This document shows, piece after piece, positions 36,174-47,700 of a DNA stretch of 64,000 nt (within the stretch, counting starts at the first letter, position 1; each line of letters opens with the position of its first letter). The notes beneath the pieces are model-generated. The model had not been told where the DNA came from. It ran no database searches and saw nothing but the letters and a program-made list of their open reading frames with translations. Location of the stretch: positions 2,790,001 to 2,854,000 of the forward strand of contig JACZZP010000001.1 in NCBI GenBank assembly GCA_015183035.1, given 5' to 3'. The position numbers were made by a program, and so were the translations under genes. The stretch is from Meloidogyne chitwoodi (lineage: Eukaryota > Nematoda > Chromadorea > Rhabditida > Meloidogynidae).

Positions 36174-36599
36174 TAATTATTAAATAAATTTTTTATTTTT
36201 AATTTTTTCAAATTTTTATTTAATAAAAAAATTCTAATTTTTATATACCTTATTTATATTTTTGTTAATAAAACTTGTATTTTATTGTTAAAATAAACTA
36301 ATTAACTAAATAGACCTTCGTACTCTAACTGAACTAAATTCAAATGTTAAATTATCTTTTGTGTGTCTAACACATACACAGGCAGAGAAACATATAAAAA
36401 TAATGTAGAGAAAAAGATGAAGAGTAAATAAAAGTTTTTTCTTACTTTTCTTAGTTGTTGAATCGTTGCTATTTTCGCCCAGGAAATTAATTTTTTTTGA
36501 CTTTCTTTTATCTTTTTGTTAATTGTTTGTTGTTTTAGCTTATTTATTGTTCTTCAAACTTTATTGTTTTGATATTATTCTTTTACTTTATTTACAAAA
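36174..36599. other. upstream region of nck-1, no gene seen
   Basis: No coding signal. It probably contains the 3' UTR of the peptide gene and the nck promoter. TTGTTGTTTTAG near 36538 could serve as a trans-splice acceptor. Confidence 0.5.
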
Positions 36600-39380
36600 A
36601 TGGGCGAAGAATACATTATTGCTGAATTTGATTATCAAGCGCAAGAAGAGCAGGTTTGTTTTAAATGAAAAACAATAAAACTCAAACTCTGTCATGCTTA
36701 TTCGATGTTTTGGACCTCTTTAGGTTCTTATTGCCAACTCGAAAGTTTAAAAATGAGAATTTATTCCAACCCGTTTTTCACCTAAAGACTATTCTTGAAC
36801 AATTTATGTATCGAAATATAAATATAAAAGAAAAATTTTTTAAATTAGGAACTTTCAATAATCAAAGGAGAACGGCTTGTGTTAATTGACGATAACAAGC
36901 TTTGGTGGAAGGTTTTTTTTAAATTAAATTTTGTATTTTTCTATTATTAGGCAAGAAATATGAATGGAGATGTTGGATTTGTTCCGAGTAATTTTGTCAG
37001 AAAGGAAAATGGTTATTTTTATTTTGATAAATATGGGGAGAGAGAATATTAAACACTGTTAAATTATTGTTGTTAAAGATCAAACAGTGTTTCAATTTTT
37101 CACTTCCAAATTTTCCCTTGTTTTTGTCTTATAAGGAGGAATTCTTGTACAACTGAAAAAAAGAAAACCCAAATAAAAAAAGGTGACAAAAGTGAAGAAT
37201 GGGAACCCTAGTTTTTGATATAGAGGGAAATTTTTCATCATTTTATTTAATTCTTTTCAACAGGTAATCCAAACAATGCTTCTGTTGCTTCTTTCACTGA
37301 TCGAGTATTTTTTTCAATTTTTTAATCTTTTTTTCCTTTAATTTTAGAAAGAGAATGGAGTAAATACAGCAATCGTTTTATTTAATTATACTCCTCAAAG
37401 AGAAGATGAATTAGCTTTAAAAAAGGGCACAAAGCTTGTAGTTTTGGATAAATCTTCTGATGGTTGGTGGAAAGGTGAAGAAAAATTTGGAAATTTTCGA
37501 AAAGGTTGGTTTCCATCAAATTATGTAAGAGAAGAAGAACTGTTGGAAAATGGCGAAATGGAACAGGAAAATGAAGATAAAATTCAAAGAAACGATCAGA
37601 GGCAACAAAAGCATCAACAAATGGGAAGAGGACAGCAACCGCAGAACGAACATTTTAAGCAAATTTCAAGAAAAGTTTTGGAGGTTTATTAAATTTATAT
37701 TTAGTTCTGTGATGGAACAAAGGGATTTAATTATATTCACGGGACTTTTTTTTGTCCAAATAATTTCCTTGGTTTTTTTAAACAAAAAGTCGACACTAGC
37801 GAAAATTCCCTTCACATTTTTTTAGTTGAAAATAAATTAATTTTAAATCTTTAAATTTTATTTTTTTAGATTGTCATTTGCCTCTATTCGTTTGATTCTC
37901 AAAGTTCTCAAGAACTGTCATTTTCCAAAAATGAGAGATTGGACATTTTGGAACATCCAATAGATGTATATATTTTTAAAAATTAATTTTATTTATTTAA
38001 TAATTAATTTTATTTATTTTAAATTAATATTTTTAAGGATCCCGATTGGTGGTTAGCCAGAAATCAATTCGGGAAGACAGGTTTTTAATTAAAATATTTT
38101 TTAAATTATTTTTATTTATTTTTGTAGGACTAGTCCCAACGGTATTAATTTATAATATTAAAAAAAAATTTTATAAATTTGACTTTCTTCTCAGAATTAT
38201 ATTGAAATTATCGAAAGAAATCCGTTAAGGAGTGCTTTCGAAAATTTACATTCAAATAACTCAACCAAAAAGTCTTCCCCATCATTGTTTGCTTCATCAC
38301 CTCAACCTCCTTGTAGTGGTGTTTATATTGGTAGCAACAATAATCATCAGAATAACTCAAATTTTGACCAATTGAGTGGACCTTATTCTCGTCAGCCTTG
38401 GTTTATTTTTTTTTTTATATTTTTGAAATTTATTGAATTTGTGTTTTTCTGTGGGTAATTCGGGTGAAGTTAATCCAAAGAATTTTTATTTTTCGTTACA
38501 CTGCCTTAGTATTTTCCAAAATATATTTTTTTTAGAGTCAAAATATAATAATATTTTAACTTTTCTCCCAAGTTTTTAATTACCTTCTAGTTGTCAAATT
38601 GTCCAATGGGCAAAATGTCGTCCATTTGGCTTAATTTTCATTTTTAATATTGCAAAAAAAAAAATTAAATTTTATCAAAAACTTTTCTTAAATTATTTTA
38701 ATTTATTTTTTAGGTATTATGGACACATAACAAGAGAACAAGCAGACGCACTTTTAAGGCAAAGAGGAAGTGAAGGAGACTTTCTTGTATTATTTTTTTT
38801 TTAATTTTAATTAATTAAATTTAAAAAAAGGTCCGTGACAGTGAATCCATGCCTGGGGATTTTTCAATTTCTCTAAATGATAGTCAAAAAAACAAGCATT
38901 TTTGGATACATTATGATTCTGCAAGTGGACAATTTAATATTGGAAATAAACGTTTTAATTCTATGGAAGCATTGATAATGTAAGAGAGAAAGGTTTTTTT
39001 AAATATAATAGCTTTTTAAGAATATTTTTTGGAATTTTAAATAGTTTTATGGGCGATCAAACCTCCGTAATTTTAAAAACGTTATTTCCGAACCGAAAAG
39101 GACACAAATACTCTTTGTGCCCGTAACTTTTTTTACCTAAACTTTTGGACAAGAATGAATTTTAAACTCAAAATTTGGACCAGAACTTTCTTAGATTTAA
39201 AGTTATTAATAACTTTTTTTAGAGCTCTTAAGTGTCTCTGTCCCGAAGTTGTTTCGCTCCAACATTTTTATTTTAAATATTTTTTTATTTATTTTTTTTA
39301 TTTAAAGTTATTACATGAGTCAACCAATCTTCAGTGACAACAATGTTAATTTATTTCTTAGAAAGCCTTTGCCAAAATAA
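36600..39380 (+). CDS. nck-1: NCK SH2/SH3 adaptor
   Basis: Twelve exons: 36600-36653, 36849-36911, 36951-37011, 37264-37304, 37348-37683, 37870-37965, 38038-38080, 38128-38141, 38195-38400, 38714-38786, 38831-38979, 39308-39380. Total 1209 bases, 402 residues (human NCK1 has 377). Three SH3 domains are in order. SH3-1 (residues ~4-60) has WWKARNMNGDVGFVPSNFV. SH3-2 (~80-135) has WWKGEEKFGNFRKGWFPSNY. SH3-3 (~186-240) has DWWLARNQFGKTGLVPTNYI. One C-terminal SH2 domain (from ~305) starts WYYGHITREQA and carries FLVRDS with the phosphotyrosine-binding Arg. This is the exact NCK architecture. NCK links tyrosine-phosphorylated receptors to actin regulators (WASP, PAK) at the membrane. Exon 8 is only 14 bases, and phase supports it. 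A Gln/Asn-rich linker separates SH3-2 and SH3-3. Confidence 0.95.
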
Positions 39381-41706
39381 TTTTACAAATTTTATTTTAA
39401 ATATACTTTCAACACTTTTATGACTCTCTAGCTTGACTTATTTTATTTTTTTTTGAAATTTATCTACTTAAATTTTATTTTTTGCGCCCCCTTTTTACCT
39501 TTCTCCAAAAATGATTTATTTTAATTAATATTTATATTTTTTGATATTTTTTTTTTAATTTTTGGGGGTATTTTTCTTTTATTTTTTTCACTAAAAAAAT
39601 ATTTTTTGGACAAATTTTTTGGTTTTTTTTAAATTAATTTTTAAAAAATAAACGGAAAATACCTTATATTATTTTTTTGCTTAAAATCCCATTTTGATAA
39701 TTAAAAAAAAAATATTTTTGCGCTTGAATAACTCCAAAAAATGCATAAATATATTTAAATTTTGATTTAATAATTTTTTAAAAAATAATTTTTGGTTAAT
39801 CAATTCCAAAATTTTAATAATATATTTTTATTTATTAATTTTATTTTTTTCTTTTTATTTATTAATTAGTCTATATATAGCCGGATATTGTAATGAGCAA
39901 AATGAGGACATTCTCAACAAGAAAAGAAGCAAAATAATGGGAAAAACATGAAAAATAGAAGAAAAGGAAATATATTCTACTACTTATAACTTGGCATCCG
40001 TTCTTCTCTTTTGGCCATTTTGACCTCTTTTGTCCAACAGAGGAAATCCGATGAGACAATGAGCGAAAATAAGCAGAGATTATGTTTTGAGGTTAGTTTT
40101 TTTATTTTTAAAATTTTGTAAATACTTGGGATATTTTTAATATTATTTTTTAAACTTTGATTTTTAAAGTTTTAATATTTGTTTTTTTTTAAAGTTTTGG
40201 GTGAATTTTATGTTTTTCGTTTTATAAGCGCTGGAACAGTGCAGGTGTCGTTCATTTTTAATAATTTTTTTTTAATTCTGAATTTTTTTTTTAATTCAGA
40301 AATCTCTCTCTCTCATGTCAGTTACTCAATCATTCTCTTTTTTGTATTTTTCTCTTTTTTTTTATTATTTTATTAGTATTTTTGTATTAAAAGACCGCCT
40401 ATATTGCCCCGCCTTTTTAGTATAAAAAACGGATAAAAACACAACGGGAGGTGAAAAAAGGGTTTTGGGGAAAGAAAAGAATGTCATTCATCTCTTTTGC
40501 CTCTTTTTGGTCAAATTTATTTATTAAAAATGCTTAATGTCCGTTTTTTTGTTTTTTCCTTTAGGGCATTTATTCTAGTTTTTAAATTAAATTAAATTAT
40601 TTATTTTTTTTGATTATTTTTAAATTAAAAAAATTTTTTTACCAACCTAAAAATAATAAAACTAAATTTAATCTTATAAAATAAATAAAAAGAAAGAATA
40701 ATTTACTTTTATTTATGTGTAAGCATTGGTGTGGTCACTCTCCTTGTTTTTACTTAAAATAACTTTTTGCTTATATTTTCTTCTTTTCTCTATTTCAAGT
40801 TCATTAGTATGTTTGTGTGTTTTAACAAAGTTTATTTAAATTATAAAAATAAAAGTTTAAATAAACCTTAATGTTTGTTACAAAGTTTATTTAATTAATT
40901 GTAAAAACTTTGTTTGTGGTCAAGTTTTAAATAAGCAAACAAATAAACTTTAGTGTAGGCGTGTAAATTTAAAGCTTAATAATTTGCTTAAGTGTAATTT
41001 AAGTTTGGAAAATGCGTAAAATTTTACAAGTTAAATTAATGTATTTTTTTCTTTTGTTGTAAATTAAGCCTTTTTTAATTAAATTTTTTAAAATTTAATT
41101 TTTTGTATTTATTAAAAATTTTTTTTTATTTATTAAAAAAAAATTTTTTTTTTAGTTTTCCTGTATCTTTGAGTTTTTTCCATTTTATGTTTATTTTATT
41201 TTTTTAATTTTTTGACATTTTTTACGTTTTCTCAAAGGGGACAGGAATGCTAAGGGTCAGAGTAGATCCAAAAAATTACTCTATTTTTTAGGATTTTTTA
41301 ATTTATTTTTTTTAAGATAAAAAAGACAATATAAATAACGTAAAATTATTTTTTTTTAATCCTCTCCTTTTTTCACACTGGAATGGTCATTATTTGACTT
41401 AAATTTATTTTTTTCCTTAATTCCATTACACACACTCATTTAGCCATTCATTTTGTGGTCATCAATATTCCCTTAAGGGGGAGGGGAACTACTAGTAAAG
41501 CTAAAAAAATATTTTTTTAGCTTTTTTTAATTTTAAATAAATTATATAAAAGTACAAATAACTAAAAAATTTATTTTTGAGGAAATTCATATTAGGACAA
41601 TTCACCGAAAATTTATTTTAAATTCGGTGAATTGTCTGTATAGTTAATTTTTAAAAATAAATTTTTTAAAAATTAATTAATTAATTAATTTTTTTTCAGA
41701 TTTTTA
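39381..41706. other. intergenic, promoter side of the EMI/EGF gene
   Basis: Mostly A+T-rich. A patch at about 39890-40122 is open on both strands (plus-strand words QQRKSDETMSENKQRLCFE up to a GT donor at 40093). It lacks a continuing exon and I do not call it. Around 40385-40460 a mixed patch (GCCCCGCCTTTTTAGTATAA) may be promoter DNA. A perfect hairpin lies at 41596-41636. TTTTTTTTCAG ending at 41700 is a good spliced-leader acceptor seven bases before the next ATG. Confidence 0.5.
41596..41636. repeat. perfect 14-bp-stem hairpin upstream of EMI/EGF gene
   Basis: GACAATTCACCGAA and TTCGGTGAATTGTC form a perfect 14-bp stem around a 13-base A+T loop, 70 bases before the start codon. It could be a regulatory structure or the relic of a foldback element. 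Confidence 0.6.
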
Positions 41707-44700
41707 ATGTATTTTGGACGTTTAACTACTACAAATTTTATTTTTATTCAAATTTTGTTATTTTCTCTGGCAGAATTGGAGAAACTTGATGTTCAAAACA
41801 ATGAAACTGCTTCAAATTTAAAATTGGGACAGTAAGTCATATTTTTTTTAATTTTTTTTTATTTTTTTAATTAGCCCTGAGACTCAAGTAGACCAAAAAA
41901 AAATTATTTTTTAATTTTCAATTTTTTTTTTAAATTTTATAATTCTTTTCCAATATTTTTTTTTATTTAATTTCCGTCAATCAAATTAAAAAAAAACTAT
42001 TTTATTATTTTTCTTTTAAAAAAATGGACAATTCAATCCCATTTCCTCCCCAAAAAGCGGTAAAATCAAATCAAAACCTTGTCTCTTTTTTCAATTAATT
42101 TTTTTATTTTTTTTAATAGTTTTATTTAAATGTTTTTTAAAAAAAGAGTTTAATAAATATTTTTGTTTGTTGGTGTAAAAATATTTAGAAAAAAAAAAAG
42201 AAAAAAAAAAGAAATTTATTTAGGGAAGGAATAAAAAGATTGCGTGGAAGAGTAAAGAGGAGGGGAGAGGGATTTTAAATTATTTTTTATTTAATTTAAT
42301 TTTAATTTCTAAATTTTAATAATATTTTCCCCTTAAATTAAAAAAATATTTGCGATTTAAAAATAATTTTTTTGGATATATTTTCCTCTTTATTTTATTT
42401 AATTTGTTTAATTACAAGGCTCGAAAAAAGCTCTAGTTAAATCAATAAAAAATAGAAAAAATTAATTTAAAAAAGACCAAAAATGGGCAAAAAAGAGAAA
42501 GGAACATTTTTGTTGTTTTTATAGGACAAATTATTATTCTATTATTATTATTTTATTAAAAAAAAGAGGAAAAGCCAAGTGTTTATAAATAAAATTGGAG
42601 AGGAATTGAATAAAAAAATTTATTTATTTAAATTATACGAAAAAAAGAGAACAGATTGGGTGAATTTATTTATTTTTAAATAGAGGGGAAAGGTTATTTT
42701 TTTAAAAGAGAATATTTTCCTTTTTTTTTTAAATAAAAATAATCCCAAGGTGAGAAAATAACGCTTTTAGGTGTCAAAATAAAAGAAGAATATTTAAGTA
42801 GTCATTTCCTTTTTTATTTTTATTTATTCGTCAAATTGTTGCGCAATATTTGAGACGAATGATGGAAAAAAATTTACTGATTTTTGCTTAGATAGAAAAA
42901 TTTTGGATAATTTTTAAGCAGTTTAAAAATCAAGACTCTTGTGTCTCTCCTCAACCACTCTCTAACCTTAAAACTTTGTTTTTAATTTTAAAAGCTTTAA
43001 TTGCAATCGAGAAATAAACAAACATTTTATACATATATGTGTGTGGGTATAGAGAAAAGAAGATAAATTTTATTAGCAAACAAACATTATACCTACACTT
43101 TTAATAGACAAACAAAACTAACCCTCATTTTCATTGCCAACCACAAACACAAAACTTTTCTCTTTTCCGGAAGGAAAAATCGGTAAAACTTAAGAGAAAA
43201 AGGTGTGGCTTTTAAAGTGTTTTCTTATGTTTGTTTTTGAAAAAGAATAAAATTGTATAAATACAAAAGAAATAATAAGTTTAACTATGGAAAAACAAGT
43301 TTATTTAACTTAAAAAACATTGTTTTTAATTTATAGAAAGAATGTTTGTCCACACGAAGAATTTCAAGTTCAAAACATTAGAAGGCCATGTATGCGCGCA
43401 CTCACTAGATATGTACGAACGAGAAAGGCGAGAAACTGTCCTTCAGGAATTAATTCTGCTGCATGTGTTGTTCGAGTGCCAAAGTTAGTTTATTTAAAAA
43501 TTAATTTTAAAAAATCACAATTTGCTGATCTTTTGTTTTTGATATTGTGGCCTCTTCATTTTTTCACAATATATCCCCTTATTTTACAATTTTTACATGA
43601 CCTTGCCCTTTTACGAGATTATTATTAATATTTTTTTATCGTTCGGCGGGGTTTTGACCCTTTCCTTTCTCTAAAACATGTGTAGCTGCGGGTGCGCAGC
43701 TTAAAAAAAATTTTTTGGCAGTAAAGAGAACGCTGCGAAAATGTACACTTTTAAGACAATTGTGTGACTATGACGATTATTATTGAATGATGAGAAAAAG
43801 GAAAAATGCCTGTTACATTATGGGTGATATAGCCAAGCAAAAATACATTAAATTTTGTTAATCCAAAATATCAACAAAACTAATGAAAATAAGACTTTAA
43901 TGACCAAAATAACAAACGGCGATCTTTTGGGTACCCTATTATAAATAACAAAAAACCGACAAGATGTGTACATGAAAAATGTGTGTTTTTTGCGCTTCAA
44001 TGCACTTAATTGACGATATATTTATTATAATTTATTGAGAAATGAAAAAAAGGAACATGATTGAAAAGGACAATAAAAAAATATTAACTTTTACAAGTTA
44101 AAATTTTTTGTAAAGGAGTATAATTTTTGTGGAAAATGTAGAGTATATTAGATTATTTAAAATAGTAATTGGTCGAATTTTCTGATTTTTTACTTTCAAT
44201 AAAGAAATTAATCAGAACTTGTCTGAATTAGGTACACATTCCATTTATTCGCAAGAAATATTAAAGAATCTTGCGTGTAAAATATTCTTTGCGAATAAAT
44301 GGGGTGTGTACTTAAGAGTCAGGTCAAGTTCCAATTAATCTTTTTTTCAAGAACTTTTTACTTCCATTCAACAACAAATTCAACAAGAAAGCGTCGAGAA
44401 TTAAAACCAGAATGTTGTCCAGGTTGGATTCACTTGGAAGGCGAGGATGGCTGTTTAAAAGGTTTTTTTTAAATTAAAAAGAAGAGTTTATATTAAAACT
44501 TAAAGCAAATTGTACTCCACAATTATGTGAAAATGGAGGTATTTGTCAGTCAAGGGAAGAATTGAAGGACAATAAACTGTGTATTTGTTCTCCAGGATTT
44601 CATGGATCTACTTGTCAATTTGGTTAGTTTTAAATTTTATTTTGTGTTTTTTATCCTTTTTTATTTTTATGATATCTTTGGAAGGTTTAAAACAATAAAA

Positions 44701-47700
44701 TTTTTATATTTGACTTGGATTGTTATTTTTTTCTTTCTACTGGGTCGTCACTCCTCCGCCTTATTTTAAATTTATTAAAAAAAGTATAAATTTAGATGTA
44801 AACGAATGTTTGGCAGGAAATGGAGGTTGTGAGCATGAATGTGTTAACGTTATAGGAAGTTTTTATTGTCGATGTCATAGTGGATTTGAATTGGCCGAAA
44901 ATAGTGTTAATTGTATTGGTATGATTTTTTAAACTATTCTATTAATTTTAAAATTCACTCATTGTCAGATGTGGATGAATGTCAAATATCTAATGGAGGT
45001 TGTCAATTCAAATGTATAAATACTAAAGGTGGTTTTCTCTGTCAATGTCCACTTGACATGCAATTGGCCCCAAATGATCGAGACTGTGTTGTTGAGAATA
45101 ATTGTATCAATCAAAATGGTGGTTGCGAACAAATTTGCGAGGAAAGATCTGATGGCCATTTTTGGAGATGTCGTTGTCGTAAAGGATATAAATTGGGAGA
45201 AGATAGAAAAAGTTGTTTAGGTTTTTGTTTAATTTTTGGATATTTTAATTATTTTGTATAGTGGAAAATCCCTGTTCTTTCGAAGAAAATCGCTGCCAAC
45301 ATTTTTGTTTGAATGCGGGAAATGGTCGTGCTAAATGTCAATGTTATCCAGGTTTTAAATTAGCTGAAGATCAATTTAGTTGTATTGGTTAGTTTTATTT
45401 TTGAAAGGTTTACTTTAAAAAAATAAAATTAAGATGTTAATGAATGTCTCGAAATTGAATCTTCTTTATGTTCGTTTGGTTGTGTAAATACACTTGGAGG
45501 ATATCAATGCCTTTGCCCTGAGGGTTATCAACTTGGCGAGGATGGGTATAGCTGTGGACTTCAATCTAGATTAGGTTTAAAATTATTTTAAATAAATATT
45601 TAAACTGAAGGTTTATTCTGTGTTTTTCGTGAAAGTTTTGTGGACACTACTTTTGTTTTTTGTTTCAGTTTTTATTTTTATTATAAAATTTAGCTTCACC
45701 CTTTACTTCTTCTGCTAATAATAATCAATTTATGGATTCCTTGTCTTTTGATAAAAATCAACAAAAAAGTGGTTTATTACAACCTGAACGTCTCAAAGTT
45801 AGAGGAATTGCTCAACATTATGAACTTAAAGAAAAACACTCTTTATTACCCTTTTTAAACAATAATAATGCTGAAAAAGGTTTGTTCTCTTTGATGTTTT
45901 TAGTTTTATTATTTTTTAATATTTTTTTTTGTGATATTTGTTTGGTGATTTTTTTGAAAAAATATAAAAAATTATTTTCTTTTTTAAACTACAAAAAATA
46001 CATACTTTTATTTAGCGGAATCAGAAATGTCCGTTTCATCAACTTGTACTTTTGGCCGTTTTGGTGCTGATTGTGAATATTCTTGTGATGACTGCAAAAA
46101 TGGTGGTGGATGTATTACCAATCGTTTAAAAACAACAACAAAATGTGATTGTATGCCTGGATGGCAAGGACAATTGTGTGAATTGCCATGTTTAGAAGGA
46201 ACTTTTGGGGTAGAATGTTCACAATACTGTCAGTGTGGTGGAGGGAACTGTAATTCAATTACTGGTGAATGTTTTTGTTTGAATGGAACAAAATGTAATG
46301 ATGATTGTCCTAAAGGTTTTTTAATTATTTTGGTACTTTACTGTTTCATTCCATTTTTCTCTTTTACTAGCATATGGTCAATGGGACATAATGGTCAGAC
46401 ATTTATCATATACATATAGGTAAATATTTTCGGAGATCAAATGTCTTTTGAGAATCCAATAAAAACAAATTTCATCCTTATTGACGACAGTTTGACCATT
46501 ATGTCCCATTGACCATTTGCACGTAAAGGAGAAAAGTGGAGATTAAACAGTCACGGCGGGTTAAACGGGAAATTGGGGTATGCGAAAATAGCGTTGTAAA
46601 ACCATAGAGACATTATACACAACGCGCGTTCATTTTAAATAATGTCGGTTCATCGCAGCTGGCATCTCGCCTGGCAGTTTCAACACAAAAAAGCCAAATT
46701 TGAATGCCCCAACAGCGAGATCATTAATAATTTATTTATTTTAATCTAAAATAACGAAAGAAATATTAAAATAAAATCAATAAATTTTTTTCATCGTTCC
46801 TCTATCATTAAGTCTATTAAGGAGAGTCTGATGTTGAGCTAGCTTTTCTGTTGTTCTATCTACATCGCCGGTGTTGCAATATTGAACAGCCTAAAGTAGT
46901 AAACAGTCAAAATTTGAAAATTAAAACTTACAAGATGATTATAAAGCGAATGCAAATGTTCAATCCCTTGTTCGGATATCCAGCTCCACCAACCGTTTTT
47001 TTCAGCAAATTCAGTTGCGTGAGCACAAAGCATATGAAGCTTTGGTGTGGGTTTGAAAATTTTCAATTGACCAGAGGCGAGACGTGCACGAAAATTTAAG
47101 TTCTCAAATCTTGCACGAAGTTCCTAAATTTTATTTTTGAATCTAAACATAAAAAATAAACCTGTATATCATTATAGAGATTTTTTGTTGCCTTTTTAAG
47201 ATTCTCGACTTCGTTTTGGTCTAGAAATGAGGCGTCTGCCAATCTATAAATCTCAGCCATTGTTTCCAACATTCTACAAAGAATAACAGAAGATTGAGTT
47301 GGTGGAAGTATTGTTTTGAGTTCTTCTCTTGTTTGTCCCGTAATAAGACGATGGAGTGCAGTACCTAAAAAATTCTCTAAATATATTAAAAAAATTAAAA
47401 ACCAGTAAAGTTTTTTTTTCGAGGATCCATTTTGGCATGAGCATTGTTTAAAATCTTTTCAATTGATCTTCCAGAATGTTGACAGTAATCATTAATTGCA
47501 TCAATTATTCGTTGAGATATTCCTTGTAGCAGATGGAAGCTTGGAGGAATAATTTGAGATGCAGGAATAGATAAAAGCGGTGGTCCAAACATTGAATAAT
47601 TGTCCATTGTATGGGTAGTTAATATTCTTTCTTCACAGCATTTTATACCAAGTTGCTCCTTGACAACTAAACATTTAGTACAAGGGAAATTGGAACTTGC

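Noticed and set aside
34090..39380. Operon of globin, peptide and nck genes
   Set aside because: Same strand, but gaps of about 400 bp and no clear SL2-type arrangement; not supported.
39871..40122. Possible exon upstream of the EMI/EGF gene, open on both strands
   Set aside because: No partner exon in phase, and the signal peptide at 41707 already gives a good N-terminus.
46851..47099. 82-codon plus-strand frame
   Set aside because: Shadow of transposase exons 8-9, which carry the phase-consistent minus-strand gene.
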